Assembly: GCA_963812475.1 (NCBI GenBank)
Contig: CAWEVI010000063.1
Coordinates: forward strand, 1 to 64,000
Source: JAMXLO01 sp963812475
GTDB lineage: Bacteria > Pseudomonadota > Alphaproteobacteria > Acetobacterales > Acetobacteraceae
Direction: 5' to 3'
DNA length: 64,000 nt
This document shows, piece by piece, positions 25,506 through 34,039 of this stretch; the first letter of the stretch is position 1, and each line of letters begins with the position of its first letter. Made by a program: the position numbers and the translations under genes. The notes under the pieces were generated by a model. It did no database searches, had not been told where the DNA came from, and saw only the letters and a program-made list of their open reading frames with translations.

Positions 25506-25654
25506 CTGCTGGCCGCACCTGCGGGCAGGCCGATCCGGACGCATGACGTCCCCGTTCCAATCGCGTCCTCGTTGCCGCTTTCGCTGTCCGCTCGTACAAT
25601 CCGCCCAGCCGCAGCGCAGCCGCGAACAGCGACAACGGTGGAGTGGAGGACGTC

Positions 25655-27262
25655 ATGATTCATCGACGGACATTGTTCGGTGCCGTGGCTGGTCTTCTGA
25701 CGACCAAGGCAAAGGCGCAAACGATGACCGACGCTCCAATCGCCACCACCGCCCATGGGCGTGTGCGCGGCGCCACCGACCAGGGGATCCACGTCTTCAA
25801 GGGCATTCCCTATGGCGCCACCACGGCCGGCGCCGCGCGCTTCCACGCTCCCGCGCCGGCCGCCGGTTGGAGCGGCATACGCGACGCCCTGGCCTATCCG
25901 CCGATGGCGCCGCAGTCGATATTTGCTCCTGGCAGCCTGTTCGCCTCCTGGACCTTCGACAAAGCCATCAGTGAGGACTGCCTTGCGCTCAATGTCTGGA
26001 CGCCGGGTTTGCGCGACGGCGCAAAACGCCCGGTGATGGTATGGTTCCACGGCGGGGATTTCTCGTCGCTATCCGGTTCGCGCAATGTGTACGACGGCGT
26101 CCGGCTATGCAGGCGCGGCGATGTCGTGGTGGTGACAGTCAATCATCGGCTGAATGCGTTCGGCTACATGTATCTCGCTGAAGCCGCACCGCAACTCGCC
26201 GCCGCAGCCAACCCCGGAATGCTCGACCTCGTCGCCGCGTTGCGCTGGGTGCACGAGAACATCGCCGAGTTCGGCGGCGATCCCGGCAATGTCACCATCT
26301 TCGGTCAGTCCGGCGGCGGCGGAAAGGTATCGACCATCATGGCCATGCCGGACGCCACTGGCCTGTTCCACCGCGCCATCGTGCAGAGCGGATCCTATGC
26401 GCGCAACGCCCATCTCCAGGCGATGTCGCCGGAGGAAGGCACACGCCATGCCCGCACGTTGCTGGCGGCACTCGAGATACCGCCCGGCAACACGGATGCG
26501 CTTGCCTCCTTGCCGATGGACACGTTGGTCGCCGCCGTTGCCAAGGTGGCGCGCGGCCCAAATCGGGCGGTCTGGCGCCCGATCGCTGACGGCACGGTAC
26601 TGCCCGCCGGGCCGTGGTGGCCTGCGGCTCCCGCTGTCTCGGCGCAGGTACCGCTGATGATCGGGACGACGGCCACCGAGATGACCATGCTGATCGGCAT
26701 GTCCGATGCCGCGACCTTCACGCTCGACGAGGATGGGCTGCGCAGGCGCCTAGCCGATTGGATGAAGCCCGAGGACGCGGATCGGCTGATCACGGTCTCC
26801 CATGCGGGTCGGCCCGAGGCGTCGCCGTCCGACCTGTTCTTCGCCATCGCCACCGCGATTTCGTTCCGCGCAGGCGCCTGGACACAGGCCGGGCTAAAGG
26901 CAGCGCAGAACGCCGCTCCGGTCTATCTCTACGAGCTCGACTGGCAGACGCCGGTGGATGACGGCAAGTGGCACAGCCCTCACTCGCTCGATCTGGCGCT
27001 GGTGTTCGACAATGTCGCGAAATCAGCCTCCATGGTTGGCACCGGTCCGGATCCGCAACGCGTCGCCGATCGAATGAGCAGCGCCTGGATCGCCTTTGCC
27101 CGCACCGGCGATCCCGCGACGCCGGAACTGCACTGGCCCGCTTGGCAGCCTGACAGCCGCGCGACAATGGTGTTCGATGCCGAGTCCCACGTGGTGAACG
27201 GTTTCCGCGACGATGAGCGCACGCTGCTTGCAGGCTTGCCATCGAAGGGTCCGTTCGATTGA
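25655..27262 (+). CDS. Type B carboxylesterase, Tat-type signal
   Basis: 535 aa from ATG 25655 (GGAGGACGTC upstream). The N-terminus HRRTLFGAVAGLL suggests a twin-arginine signal peptide. The carboxylesterase/cholinesterase motifs are clear: GIPYGATTAGAARFHAP, SEDCLALNVWTP, VMVWFHGGDFSSLSG (oxyanion hole), TIFGQSGGGGKVSTI (nucleophile Ser; family consensus GESAGG is here GQSGGG), an acidic residue in TTATEMTMLIG, and the His in WHSPHSLDLALVFDN. It would hydrolyse carboxylic esters in the periplasm. A hairpin follows the stop. Confidence 0.9.
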   Translation: MIHRRTLFGAVAGLLTTKAKAQTMTDAPIATTAHGRVRGATDQGIHVFKGIPYGATTAGAARFHAPAPAAGWSGIRDALAYPPMAPQSIFAPGSLFASWTFDKAISEDCLALNVWTPGLRDGAKRPVMVWFHGGDFSSLSGSRNVYDGVRLCRRGDVVVVTVNHRLNAFGYMYLAEAAPQLAAAANPGMLDLVAALRWVHENIAEFGGDPGNVTIFGQSGGGGKVSTIMAMPDATGLFHRAIVQSGSYARNAHLQAMSPEEGTRHARTLLAALEIPPGNTDALASLPMDTLVAAVAKVARGPNRAVWRPIADGTVLPAGPWWPAAPAVSAQVPLMIGTTATEMTMLIGMSDAATFTLDEDGLRRRLADWMKPEDADRLITVSHAGRPEASPSDLFFAIATAISFRAGAWTQAGLKAAQNAAPVYLYELDWQTPVDDGKWHSPHSLDLALVFDNVAKSASMVGTGPDPQRVADRMSSAWIAFARTGDPATPELHWPAWQPDSRATMVFDAESHVVNGFRDDERTLLAGLPSKGPFD

Positions 27263-27306
27263 CGGTAGCTTCTCGGTACGGGCTCAGATGTGCCACTTGT
27301 TGTGAT

Positions 27307-27322
27307 CCCCGCGACAGCGGGG
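27307..27322. terminator. GC hairpin after the carboxylesterase gene
   Basis: CCCCGC-GACA-GCGGGG forms a 6-bp GC stem with a tetraloop 45 bases after the stop codon. There is no T-tract, so it may be a weak or Rho-assisted terminator, or a member of the GATCCCCGC-type intergenic repeats common in alphaproteobacteria. Confidence 0.45.
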
Positions 27323-27386
27323 ACCCAGTGGCGCCGTGGTTTCAGATTCCAAGTGACCGACGGACCATGCGATCAACGGCTGACCG

Positions 27387-28415
27387 ATGAGTGTCCGCGT
27401 CTCGAGGCTGCTTGATGGGCCGATCATCTCGCCGGATCTGCATCCAAGCATCGGCGTAAACATACAGGGACCGTCGTTGATCCGCGTGCCGGACTGGGTC
27501 GAGGGACGGCTGGGCGCGTATTATCTGTATTTCGCCGATCACAAGGGCAACTACATCCGCCTCGCGTATTCCGATGCGTTGACCGGTCCGTGGCGGGTGC
27601 ATCCGCCGGGCAGCCTGCATCTGGCCCAATCGCGCTTTCTGACCGAGCCGCCGGTCCCCACGCCGGGCGAACTGGCGGCGTTCAAGACACGCTATGAGCG
27701 CAGTGGGACTGCGATATCGCACGACGTGCTGCCCGAGATCACGACACCGCACATCGCCTCGCCGGACGTTCACGTTGATCCGATCGAGCGGCGGATCGTC
27801 ATGTATTATCATGGCCTGGAGAGCGTCGGCAGGCAGGTCACGCGCGTGGCCACGTCGCAGGACGGTATCGATTTCTGCGCGCGGCCGGAGATCCTTGGCC
27901 GGTCCTATTTCCGCGTCGTTCGGCATGATGGTGCGACCTACGCCCTGGCCATGCCAGGGCAACTCTACCGCTCGGCCGATGGTCTGAAGGGGTTCGAACC
28001 GGGAGCGATGTTGTTCAACCCCAACATGCGCCACGCGGCCCTGTTGAAGCGCGGCGATGCGCTGTTTGTGTTCTGGACGCAGGTGGGGGACGCGCCCGAG
28101 CGCATCCTGCTGAGCCGAATTGATCTATCCGGCGATTGGCGTCAATGGAAAGACCGTCCTGCCATCGAAGTACTGCGTCCCGAAAGGAACTGGGAAGGCG
28201 CGGACGCGCCGCTCACGGCGTCGGTCCGCAGCACGGCGTACGGACAGGTCAATCAGCTGCGCGATCCCGCTGTCTTCGAGGAAAGCGGGGCGATTTACCT
28301 GCTCTACGCTGTCGCCGGCGAAAGCGGCATCGCGATCAGCGAAGTGTTCGGCGATGAGTTCGCCGGAGAAGGAATGCCTGACGCCGGCATGGGAGAACCA
28401 ACGCATGGCTATTAG
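27387..28415 (+). CDS. Five-bladed beta-propeller, glycoside-hydrolase-like protein
   Basis: 342 aa. Repeated beta-blade signatures are seen: GPSLIRVPDWVEGRLGAYYL, YFADHKGNYIRLAYSDALTG, SPDVHVDPIERRIVMYYHG, RVATSQDGIDFCARPEI and NQLRDPAVFEESGAIYLLYA. These resemble the GH43/GH32-type propeller fold. Glycosidase activity is not certain, since the canonical acidic triad cannot be assigned with confidence. There is no signal peptide. The gene overlaps the PatB-type aminotransferase gene by 11 bases, so the two are probably co-translated. Confidence 0.75.
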   Translation: MSVRVSRLLDGPIISPDLHPSIGVNIQGPSLIRVPDWVEGRLGAYYLYFADHKGNYIRLAYSDALTGPWRVHPPGSLHLAQSRFLTEPPVPTPGELAAFKTRYERSGTAISHDVLPEITTPHIASPDVHVDPIERRIVMYYHGLESVGRQVTRVATSQDGIDFCARPEILGRSYFRVVRHDGATYALAMPGQLYRSADGLKGFEPGAMLFNPNMRHAALLKRGDALFVFWTQVGDAPERILLSRIDLSGDWRQWKDRPAIEVLRPERNWEGADAPLTASVRSTAYGQVNQLRDPAVFEESGAIYLLYAVAGESGIAISEVFGDEFAGEGMPDAGMGEPTHGY

Positions 28416-29568
28416 CGCAGCAATCGATTTCGACATTGCCACCTTACGGGCCCGCCGCACCAACAAATGGCACAAGTTTGCCTCTGACGTGCTGCCCGCA
28501 TGGGTCGCCGACATGGATTTTGGCGTGGCGCCATCGATCACCGCGGCGCTGACCCTCCTGACGCAGAACCAGGAATACGGCTATGCCCAGCGGGAGGGTA
28601 CGCTGGCCGCGGCCTTCGTCCGCCGCATGGAGCGCCGCTTCGGCTGGCATACCGATCCCGTCGATGCCGTCCCGATCGGTGATCTGGTGCAGGCCAGCTT
28701 CTCCTCGGTCATGGCGTTCAGCGAGCCGGACGATGCGGTCCTGCTGCAGCTGCCGTCATACCCACCGTTCATGCGCGCGATCGAGGACACCGGACGCCGG
28801 CTGATCGCCAACCCGATGCGCGACAACGGGGTACGCTGGGTGCTCGACCTCGCCATGTACGAGACCGCGCCCGATCCGCGCGCGCGTGTGCTGATCTTCT
28901 GCCACCCGCAGAATCCCACAGGACGTGCCTTCAACCGAGCGGAACTGGAAGCGGTGGCGGCCTTTGCCATCCGTCACGATCTGGTGGTCGTGTCCGACGA
29001 AATTCACGCCGACATCGTCTATCCCGGCAACACGCATATTCCCCTTGCGTCGCTGCATCCGGAGATTGCTGCGCGCACCATCACCATCACCTCCGCGACC
29101 AAGAGCTTCAACATCCCCGCACTGCGCTGCGCCGTTATGCATTTTGGTTCGCCCGCGCTTAAGGAACGCTTTTTCAGCCGCATCCCGGCGCGATTGCTCG
29201 GCTCGCCGGGCGTGACCGGCGTCGATGCCACCGTTGCTGCCTGGGACGACGGACAGCCGTGGCTGGACGAAATCCTGGCGTATCTGCAAGCCAACCGCGA
29301 TTGGCTTGCGCAGATCATTGCTGCCGAGCTTCCGGGCGTTACGATGCGGGTGCCGGAAGCGACTTATCTGGCCTGGCTCGATTGTCGCGCGCTGGAACTG
29401 CCGTGTTCCGCCGGGCAGTTCTTCCTTGATCGTGCCAAAGTCGGGCTGAATTTCGGCGAAACATTCGGCCCCCGGTACGCCGGCTTCGCGCGCTTGAATT
29501 TCGCGACGCCAGCGCCGATCCTGCGACAGATCGTCTCCCGTATGGCGGAGGCGTTGCAGGGTCGGTGA
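28405..29568 (+). CDS. patB: MalY/PatB-family PLP-dependent C-S lyase
   Basis: 387 aa from ATG 28405. The blocks are those of class I/II aminotransferases of the MalY/PatB type: RRTNKWHKFASDVLPAWVAD (the KW signature near the start), LIFCHPQNPTGRAFNRAELE, VVVSDEIHADIVYPGNTHIP, and TITSATKSFNIPALRCA with the PLP-binding Lys. PatB enzymes cleave cystathionine and other beta-thio compounds. The start lies inside the preceding propeller gene. The function is inferred from family only. Confidence 0.87.
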   Translation: MAISAAIDFDIATLRARRTNKWHKFASDVLPAWVADMDFGVAPSITAALTLLTQNQEYGYAQREGTLAAAFVRRMERRFGWHTDPVDAVPIGDLVQASFSSVMAFSEPDDAVLLQLPSYPPFMRAIEDTGRRLIANPMRDNGVRWVLDLAMYETAPDPRARVLIFCHPQNPTGRAFNRAELEAVAAFAIRHDLVVVSDEIHADIVYPGNTHIPLASLHPEIAARTITITSATKSFNIPALRCAVMHFGSPALKERFFSRIPARLLGSPGVTGVDATVAAWDDGQPWLDEILAYLQANRDWLAQIIAAELPGVTMRVPEATYLAWLDCRALELPCSAGQFFLDRAKVGLNFGETFGPRYAGFARLNFATPAPILRQIVSRMAEALQGR

Positions 29569-29607
29569 AACTCGGTGGGCTGCGTCGGCCGAACAGGATT
29601 TTCAACC

Positions 29608-30183
29608 ATGCCGATCACGATCCCTTTCAAGATCACCGTCTGTGGCATCGACGAACTGCCTGACCACGGCGAGGCCGGCGTCAGCCACGTCCTGTCCATC
29701 CTCGATCCGGACTGGCCCGTGCCTGATGCGTTTGGCTCGTTCGGCGAGCACGAACGGCTCGAACTGCGATTTCACGATGTGATCGAGGAGGCTCCCGGCA
29801 TCATCGCGCCCACACCGAAGCATGTTGACCAGCTACTCGCGTTGGGCCGCGACCTGATGGCGGAACCGCTGCAAGGCGCTCATCTGCTCGTCCACTGCCA
29901 TGCCGGGGTGTCTCGATCAACTGCTTCAATGATCCTCATGATTGTCCAGGCGTGTCCGCGGACGGCAGCCTCGTCGGTTGCCCAGGAGATCCTCCGCATT
30001 CGACCGCAGGCGTGGCCTAATTTGCGCATCATCGAGATCGGTGACGCCCTGCTGGGCCGTGACGGCGAGATTATTGAAGGTGTCAAGGAGATCTACCGGG
30101 CGCAGCTGGGCAGGCGCCCTGAGTTGGCGGAAGCGATGACGCGCGGCGGGAGGAGTCGAGAGGTCGTGGCCGGATCCGGTTGA
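29608..30183 (+). CDS. Tyrosine / dual-specificity phosphatase-like protein
   Basis: 191 aa from ATG 29608. The P-loop GAHLLVHCHAGVSRSTASMI contains the CX5R signature (Cys-His-Ala-Gly-Val-Ser-Arg). A general acid could be the Asp in RFHDVIEEAPGI, in the usual position before the P-loop. The remaining helices (EILRIRPQAWPNLRIIEIGD) fit the cytosolic alphaproteobacterial protein-tyrosine-phosphatase family. It is separated from the PatB gene by 39 bases on the same strand. Its 3' half is overlapped antisense by the open frame of the gene at 29926-30459. Confidence 0.85.
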   Translation: MPITIPFKITVCGIDELPDHGEAGVSHVLSILDPDWPVPDAFGSFGEHERLELRFHDVIEEAPGIIAPTPKHVDQLLALGRDLMAEPLQGAHLLVHCHAGVSRSTASMILMIVQACPRTAASSVAQEILRIRPQAWPNLRIIEIGDALLGRDGEIIEGVKEIYRAQLGRRPELAEAMTRGGRSREVVAGSG

Positions 30184-30459
30184 CGGGCTGGTACAGGTGC
30201 TGGTGTCGTCGCTGATACGCGCAGCCGCGTGGCGTCCTTTCCGCGAACTCAGAACGTCGTCCGGCGACAGATGGACGATCAGTTCCGCCGAGCGTTTGTG
30301 AACCTCCGCCTCGCGCTCAAGGTTCTTGGGGAATCGGGTGCGTCTCGACTGCACCATCGCCTGGCTGGCTTTCCCCTCATGCCAGGATCGGACTGCGAGG
30401 AGTGCCGCGTCCCACCCGCGCTGGAATTCGGAATTCTTCTGGTCTGCGGCCTTCGCCAT
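29926..30459 (-). CDS. Hypothetical protein with uncertain C-terminus
   Basis: The N-terminal 70 residues (MAKAADQKNSEFQRGWDAAL, RTRFPKNLEREAEVHKRSAE) look like a genuine small protein, with GGAGACAGGAGCACC before the ATG. After HLSPDDV the composition changes to Ser/Thr/Arg-rich, and the last 258 bases run antisense to the phosphatase gene. The real product may be shorter, for example after a frameshift near 30250. No family is recognised. Confidence applies to the N-terminal part only. Confidence 0.4.
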   Translation of the reverse strand: MAKAADQKNSEFQRGWDAALLAVRSWHEGKASQAMVQSRRTRFPKNLEREAEVHKRSAELIVHLSPDDVLSSRKGRHAAARISDDTSTCTSPSTGSGHDLSTPPAARHRFRQLRAPAQLRPVDLLDTFNNLAVTAQQGVTDLDDAQIRPRLRSNAEDLLGNRRGCRPRTRLDNHEDH

Positions 30460-30487
30460 GGTGGTGCTCCTGTCTCCCTTCGTCCGG

Positions 30488-31885
30488 TCAGTTCCCTTGG
30501 CTTTGAGGTCGCCTTCCAGGTGTCGTCTGGTTTGGGTAGCTTTCAGCGACCCGACGCTGTCGGCTGTATCGGTTGATCACCGGCTTCAGCCCAAGGTTTT
30601 CGCGCAGCGTTCGGCCTTCATATTCGGTCCGGAACAGGCCACGGCGCTGCAATTCGGGCACAACCATCTCGACAAAGTCTTCGCCACCGCCGGGAAGGGT
30701 CGCAGGCGTGACGTTGAAACCGTCGCATGCCGCACCTTCGAACCATTCCTGCATGACGTCGGCTATGTCGGCGGCCGTGCCGATCTTCGCGTCCCCAGTG
30801 ATGCCTGAGCGCAGGTACAGTTCGCGGATCGACGGCCGCTCGCGCCGCACGCGTTCGACCAACTGGACGCTCAGGCTGCGCAGCTCCTGCTTGCCCAAGG
30901 CATCCTCCGGCACGGGACCGTCCAGCGGATAGTCCGACAGGTCGCCGAACGAACCGTAGAGCCGACCCAGGCCGACCAGCGGATCGATCATCCCCTGCAA
31001 CTCGTCGAACTTGGCCTGTGCTTCGGCCCTGCTGCGACCGACGACCGGGCAGATCGCAGGCATGATCTTCAGGTCGTCGGGCTCGCGACCGTATCTTGCC
31101 ATGCGCCCTTTCACGTCGGCGTAGTAGCTCTGCGCGCGCTGGAGGGAGTCGTGGATCGCGTAGATGACATCGGCGGTCGCAGCGCCGAGTTCCCGCCCCT
31201 GATCGGACGCGCCCGCCTGCACGATGACCGGATGACCCTGCGGCATGCCTGCAACGTTCAGAGGGCCGCGCACGTTGAAAAACCGGCCACTGTGATTGAG
31301 CACATGCATTTTGGCTTCATCGAAATACCGGCCTGCCGCCTTGTCGAACAGCAGGGCGCCTGCCTCCCAGCTGTCCCACAGCCCCTTGACCACCTCCACG
31401 AATTCCGCCGAGCGCGCATAGCGCGTGTCGTAGTCGAGTGTCGTCTCCAGGCCGAAGTTCTGCGCCTCATGATCCGACCATGATGCGACGACATTCCAGC
31501 CAGCACGCCCGTTGCTGATCAGGTCCAAAGTGGCGAACCTGCGCGCCAGATTGTACGGCTCGTTGTAGGTGGTGGACGCCGTTGTGACCAGACCGATATG
31601 CCTGGTGACCATGGCGAGGGCGGGCAGCAACGTCATCGGCTCCATCTCGACCATGTCGGAGCCGGTGCGACACAATGCGCCCTTAGGATTGTCACCCTGA
31701 CGGATGCCGGCGCCGTCGGCGAAGAAGATGAGATCGAGTTTGCCGCGCTCGGCTGCCTGGGTGTTACGCACATAATGCTCGACATGCAGCGTGCCATCGG
31801 CCGGTACATCCGGATGCCGCCAGGCGGCTGGATGGTATCCATAGCCCCGGATCGACATCCCCAGTCGCATCTTGCCTGCCGTCAT
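30488..31885 (-). CDS. NtaA/SnaA/DszA-type FMN-dependent monooxygenase
   Basis: 465 aa from ATG 31885 (AGGAGACCGGTG upstream). Class C flavin monooxygenase motifs are present: RLGMSIRGYGYHPAAWRHPD, KLDLIFFADGAGI, LARRFATLDLISNGRAGWN (the NtaA signature followed by VVAS), YDTRYARSAEFVEVVKGLWD and HPVIVQAGASDQGRELGA. Such enzymes oxidise chelators, sulfur heterocycles or sulfonates using FMNH2 from a separate reductase; a flavin reductase gene lies at 33452. It is downstream of the MmgE/PrpD gene with a 40-base gap, a likely operon. Confidence 0.9.
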   Translation of the reverse strand: MTAGKMRLGMSIRGYGYHPAAWRHPDVPADGTLHVEHYVRNTQAAERGKLDLIFFADGAGIRQGDNPKGALCRTGSDMVEMEPMTLLPALAMVTRHIGLVTTASTTYNEPYNLARRFATLDLISNGRAGWNVVASWSDHEAQNFGLETTLDYDTRYARSAEFVEVVKGLWDSWEAGALLFDKAAGRYFDEAKMHVLNHSGRFFNVRGPLNVAGMPQGHPVIVQAGASDQGRELGAATADVIYAIHDSLQRAQSYYADVKGRMARYGREPDDLKIMPAICPVVGRSRAEAQAKFDELQGMIDPLVGLGRLYGSFGDLSDYPLDGPVPEDALGKQELRSLSVQLVERVRRERPSIRELYLRSGITGDAKIGTAADIADVMQEWFEGAACDGFNVTPATLPGGGEDFVEMVVPELQRRGLFRTEYEGRTLRENLGLKPVINRYSRQRRVAESYPNQTTPGRRPQSQGN

Positions 31886-31925
31886 CACCGGTCTCCTGTT
31901 CGGTGCTGCCGGCCGCTTCGGCGTT

Positions 31926-33290
31926 TCAAACGAAGGGCCGCAGCAGTCCGCTGACATCCTGCAACTCTTCCAGCTGCAGAATTGCGTGCGCTGTCGCATG
32001 TACCGCATCGTCCGGCAGCGGCCGGACCGCGTTGTGCGCACAGTCGATGAACTTCATCTCGCGCTGCTCAATGCTGAGGCGGTTCTCGGGTGAACCGAGA
32101 GGCAATCCCACCGTGACAGCGGCGGTGCGACCGTCACGCAGGCGGAGCGTGATCCCGTCCACCTCGCGGCCTGCATCGATTCCCTCCATTTGCTCAGCGA
32201 CCTTCAGGACCTGGGCGTTATGGATATCGGCAACTTCCGTGATGCCGACGCGACCGTGAACCAGGGCTGCGGCGATCAGATACGGCAGCGCGAATTGAGC
32301 CTCCACGATTTGGGTAGGCCGGCGCTTGTGCGAAGCGCCCTTGAATTGTTCGGCAATGATCGTGGGGGCGACGGTCACCCGCACGTCCGCAATCTGGGCA
32401 AAATCGACTGCTGTCCCAAGATCGAGCTGATTCCGTGCGGCAATGGCGGCATCCAGGATTGCGTGCTGAGGCCGACCGCAGGCATAGGGTTTGAAGCTCA
32501 ACAGATCGCCGCGGAATTCCTTGCCCAGATCTTCGACGAGTTTCGCTGGATCATGACCGCCAGGCTGATACAGTTCGAAGAAGCCAAATCGGCCGAGGAA
32601 GATGTCGTGGGCACCGGTAAAACCCTCGGCCGCCAGGAGGGCGGCCAACACGCCGCTGCTGGCGGCCTGACCGGCCTGCAGGCGTTTGGTCAGCGCGCCA
32701 TCCAAAATGCACTGGCGGTTCCCGGCGGCCTGGCTGAATGCGATCCCGAGCGCATTCACCATCTGCTCCACGGTCAGGCCAAGCAGCTTGCCGGAGGCCG
32801 CCGCGGCGCCGAACACGCCCATTGCCGCGGTGCGGTGCCAGCCGCGGTCGACCGTCGAGGCGAGGGCCACGCGGCAGGACACATCCAGCCCGAGTGCTAT
32901 CGCTAAAAGCAGTCTCTGGCCCGACACGCCGCCAAGCATGTCGGCAATTGCAAGGCTCGCGGCGAGTACCGATGCGCCCGGATGGATCGAGCCGCCATGA
33001 TCGAGCGTGTCGTCGAAATCCAACGCATGCGCCATGCTGGCATTCAGCATGGCGGCCTGTGGCGCCGGCAGTCGTAGCTCCCACAGCATCACCTGACTCT
33101 GTTGAACGCCGCCCCAGCCGCCGACGACGCGTGCGAGTTCGGCGATGCCGGGTGCGCTGCTGCCGCCAAGCAGGCAGCCGAACGTGTCAAGGATGTCGTT
33201 GCATGTGGCGGCGCGGGTTGCGGCCGGCAGGTCGGCGAAGCCACTGCCGCAGACATGTTCCGCCAATGCCCAAGCCGGATCCTTGACCAT
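31926..33290 (-). CDS. MmgE/PrpD family protein
   Basis: 454 aa, the normal length for the family. Typical blocks are DILDTFGCLLGGSSAPGI, NASMAHALDFDDTLDHGGSI (with the HALDFDD motif), HPGASVLAASLAIADMLGG, GLDVSCRVALAS, HRTAAMGVFGAAAASGKLLG, and KPYACGRPQHAILDAA. Characterised members are 2-methylcitrate dehydratase, cis-aconitate decarboxylase and iminodisuccinate epimerase, so this is probably a lyase or epimerase of a di- or tricarboxylate or analogue. It precedes the NtaA-type monooxygenase gene on the same strand. Confidence 0.88.
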   Translation of the reverse strand: MVKDPAWALAEHVCGSGFADLPAATRAATCNDILDTFGCLLGGSSAPGIAELARVVGGWGGVQQSQVMLWELRLPAPQAAMLNASMAHALDFDDTLDHGGSIHPGASVLAASLAIADMLGGVSGQRLLLAIALGLDVSCRVALASTVDRGWHRTAAMGVFGAAAASGKLLGLTVEQMVNALGIAFSQAAGNRQCILDGALTKRLQAGQAASSGVLAALLAAEGFTGAHDIFLGRFGFFELYQPGGHDPAKLVEDLGKEFRGDLLSFKPYACGRPQHAILDAAIAARNQLDLGTAVDFAQIADVRVTVAPTIIAEQFKGASHKRRPTQIVEAQFALPYLIAAALVHGRVGITEVADIHNAQVLKVAEQMEGIDAGREVDGITLRLRDGRTAAVTVGLPLGSPENRLSIEQREMKFIDCAHNAVRPLPDDAVHATAHAILQLEELQDVSGLLRPFV

Positions 33291-33451
33291 GTTCTTGTGA
33301 CTTTCTGCTGCTTTGGCGCGAAGCCCCGAGCGTTGGCGCCATCATCTGCTATTGGATATCCTTTGCAAGCCGACGTGGCGGACTCCGACGTGGACCGTGA
33401 GAACCGGCCCTGAAGTTGCACGCACGACTATTCGGCGATGGAGGCAGTGAC

Positions 33452-33979
33452 ATGACAACGTGGACAGTGACGTCCGGCGAAGCAATCGACGCCAAAGCCT
33501 TTTGGACAACGCTCGGGCAGCGCGCAACCGGGATGACGGTTGTCACAGCGGACAGCGATGACGGGCCCATCGGCTTTCTTGGACTGTCCGCGGCGCATGT
33601 GACGGCGAACCCGCCCACCATGCTGGTCTCGGTCGATCGCAAGACGACTGCATTGGCCGGCATCATTTCGCGCCGTCACTTCGCGGTCAATTTCCTCCCG
33701 GCCGATGCTGCCGCGGTTGCCGATGCTTTCGCAGGCAGGGTCGGCCTTTCAGGCGCAGCCCGATTTGTTGCCGGCGATTGGTGCGTCCTCCAAACCGGTG
33801 CTCCCGTGTTCCGCGACGCGCTCGGCGCGTTCGACTGCACCGTCGACGAGATATTCCAGCGGGGTGACATCTCGATCATCATCGGCAAGGTTGTCGCGGT
33901 CGCCTCGCGGGCAGATGGTGACCCATTGATCTTTTTTCGCGGCAGGAACCGCGCCGGTCTGGGAGCCACCATCGGATGA
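33452..33979 (+). CDS. Flavin reductase (HpaC/NtaB-like)
   Basis: 175 aa from ATG 33452 (GGAGGC upstream). The flavin reductase domain shows FWTTLGQRATGMTVVTADSD, GFLGLSAAHVTANPPTMLVS (the family's S-x-[TS/S]-S-V-S equivalent), HFAVNFLPADAAAVADAFAG and FDCTVDEIFQRGDISIIIGK. It supplies FMNH2 by NAD(P)H oxidation. It is divergent from the MmgE/PrpD-monooxygenase operon with 161 bases between starts, so a shared regulatory region is likely. It is the obvious reductase partner of the monooxygenase at 30488. Confidence 0.87.
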   Translation: MTTWTVTSGEAIDAKAFWTTLGQRATGMTVVTADSDDGPIGFLGLSAAHVTANPPTMLVSVDRKTTALAGIISRRHFAVNFLPADAAAVADAFAGRVGLSGAARFVAGDWCVLQTGAPVFRDALGAFDCTVDEIFQRGDISIIIGKVVAVASRADGDPLIFFRGRNRAGLGATIG

Positions 33980-34039
33980 TCCTGCCGTAACCTGCCGGGA
34001 TGCGACCGCGAGCGCGCAATGGAAGGGATGAACACAGCC

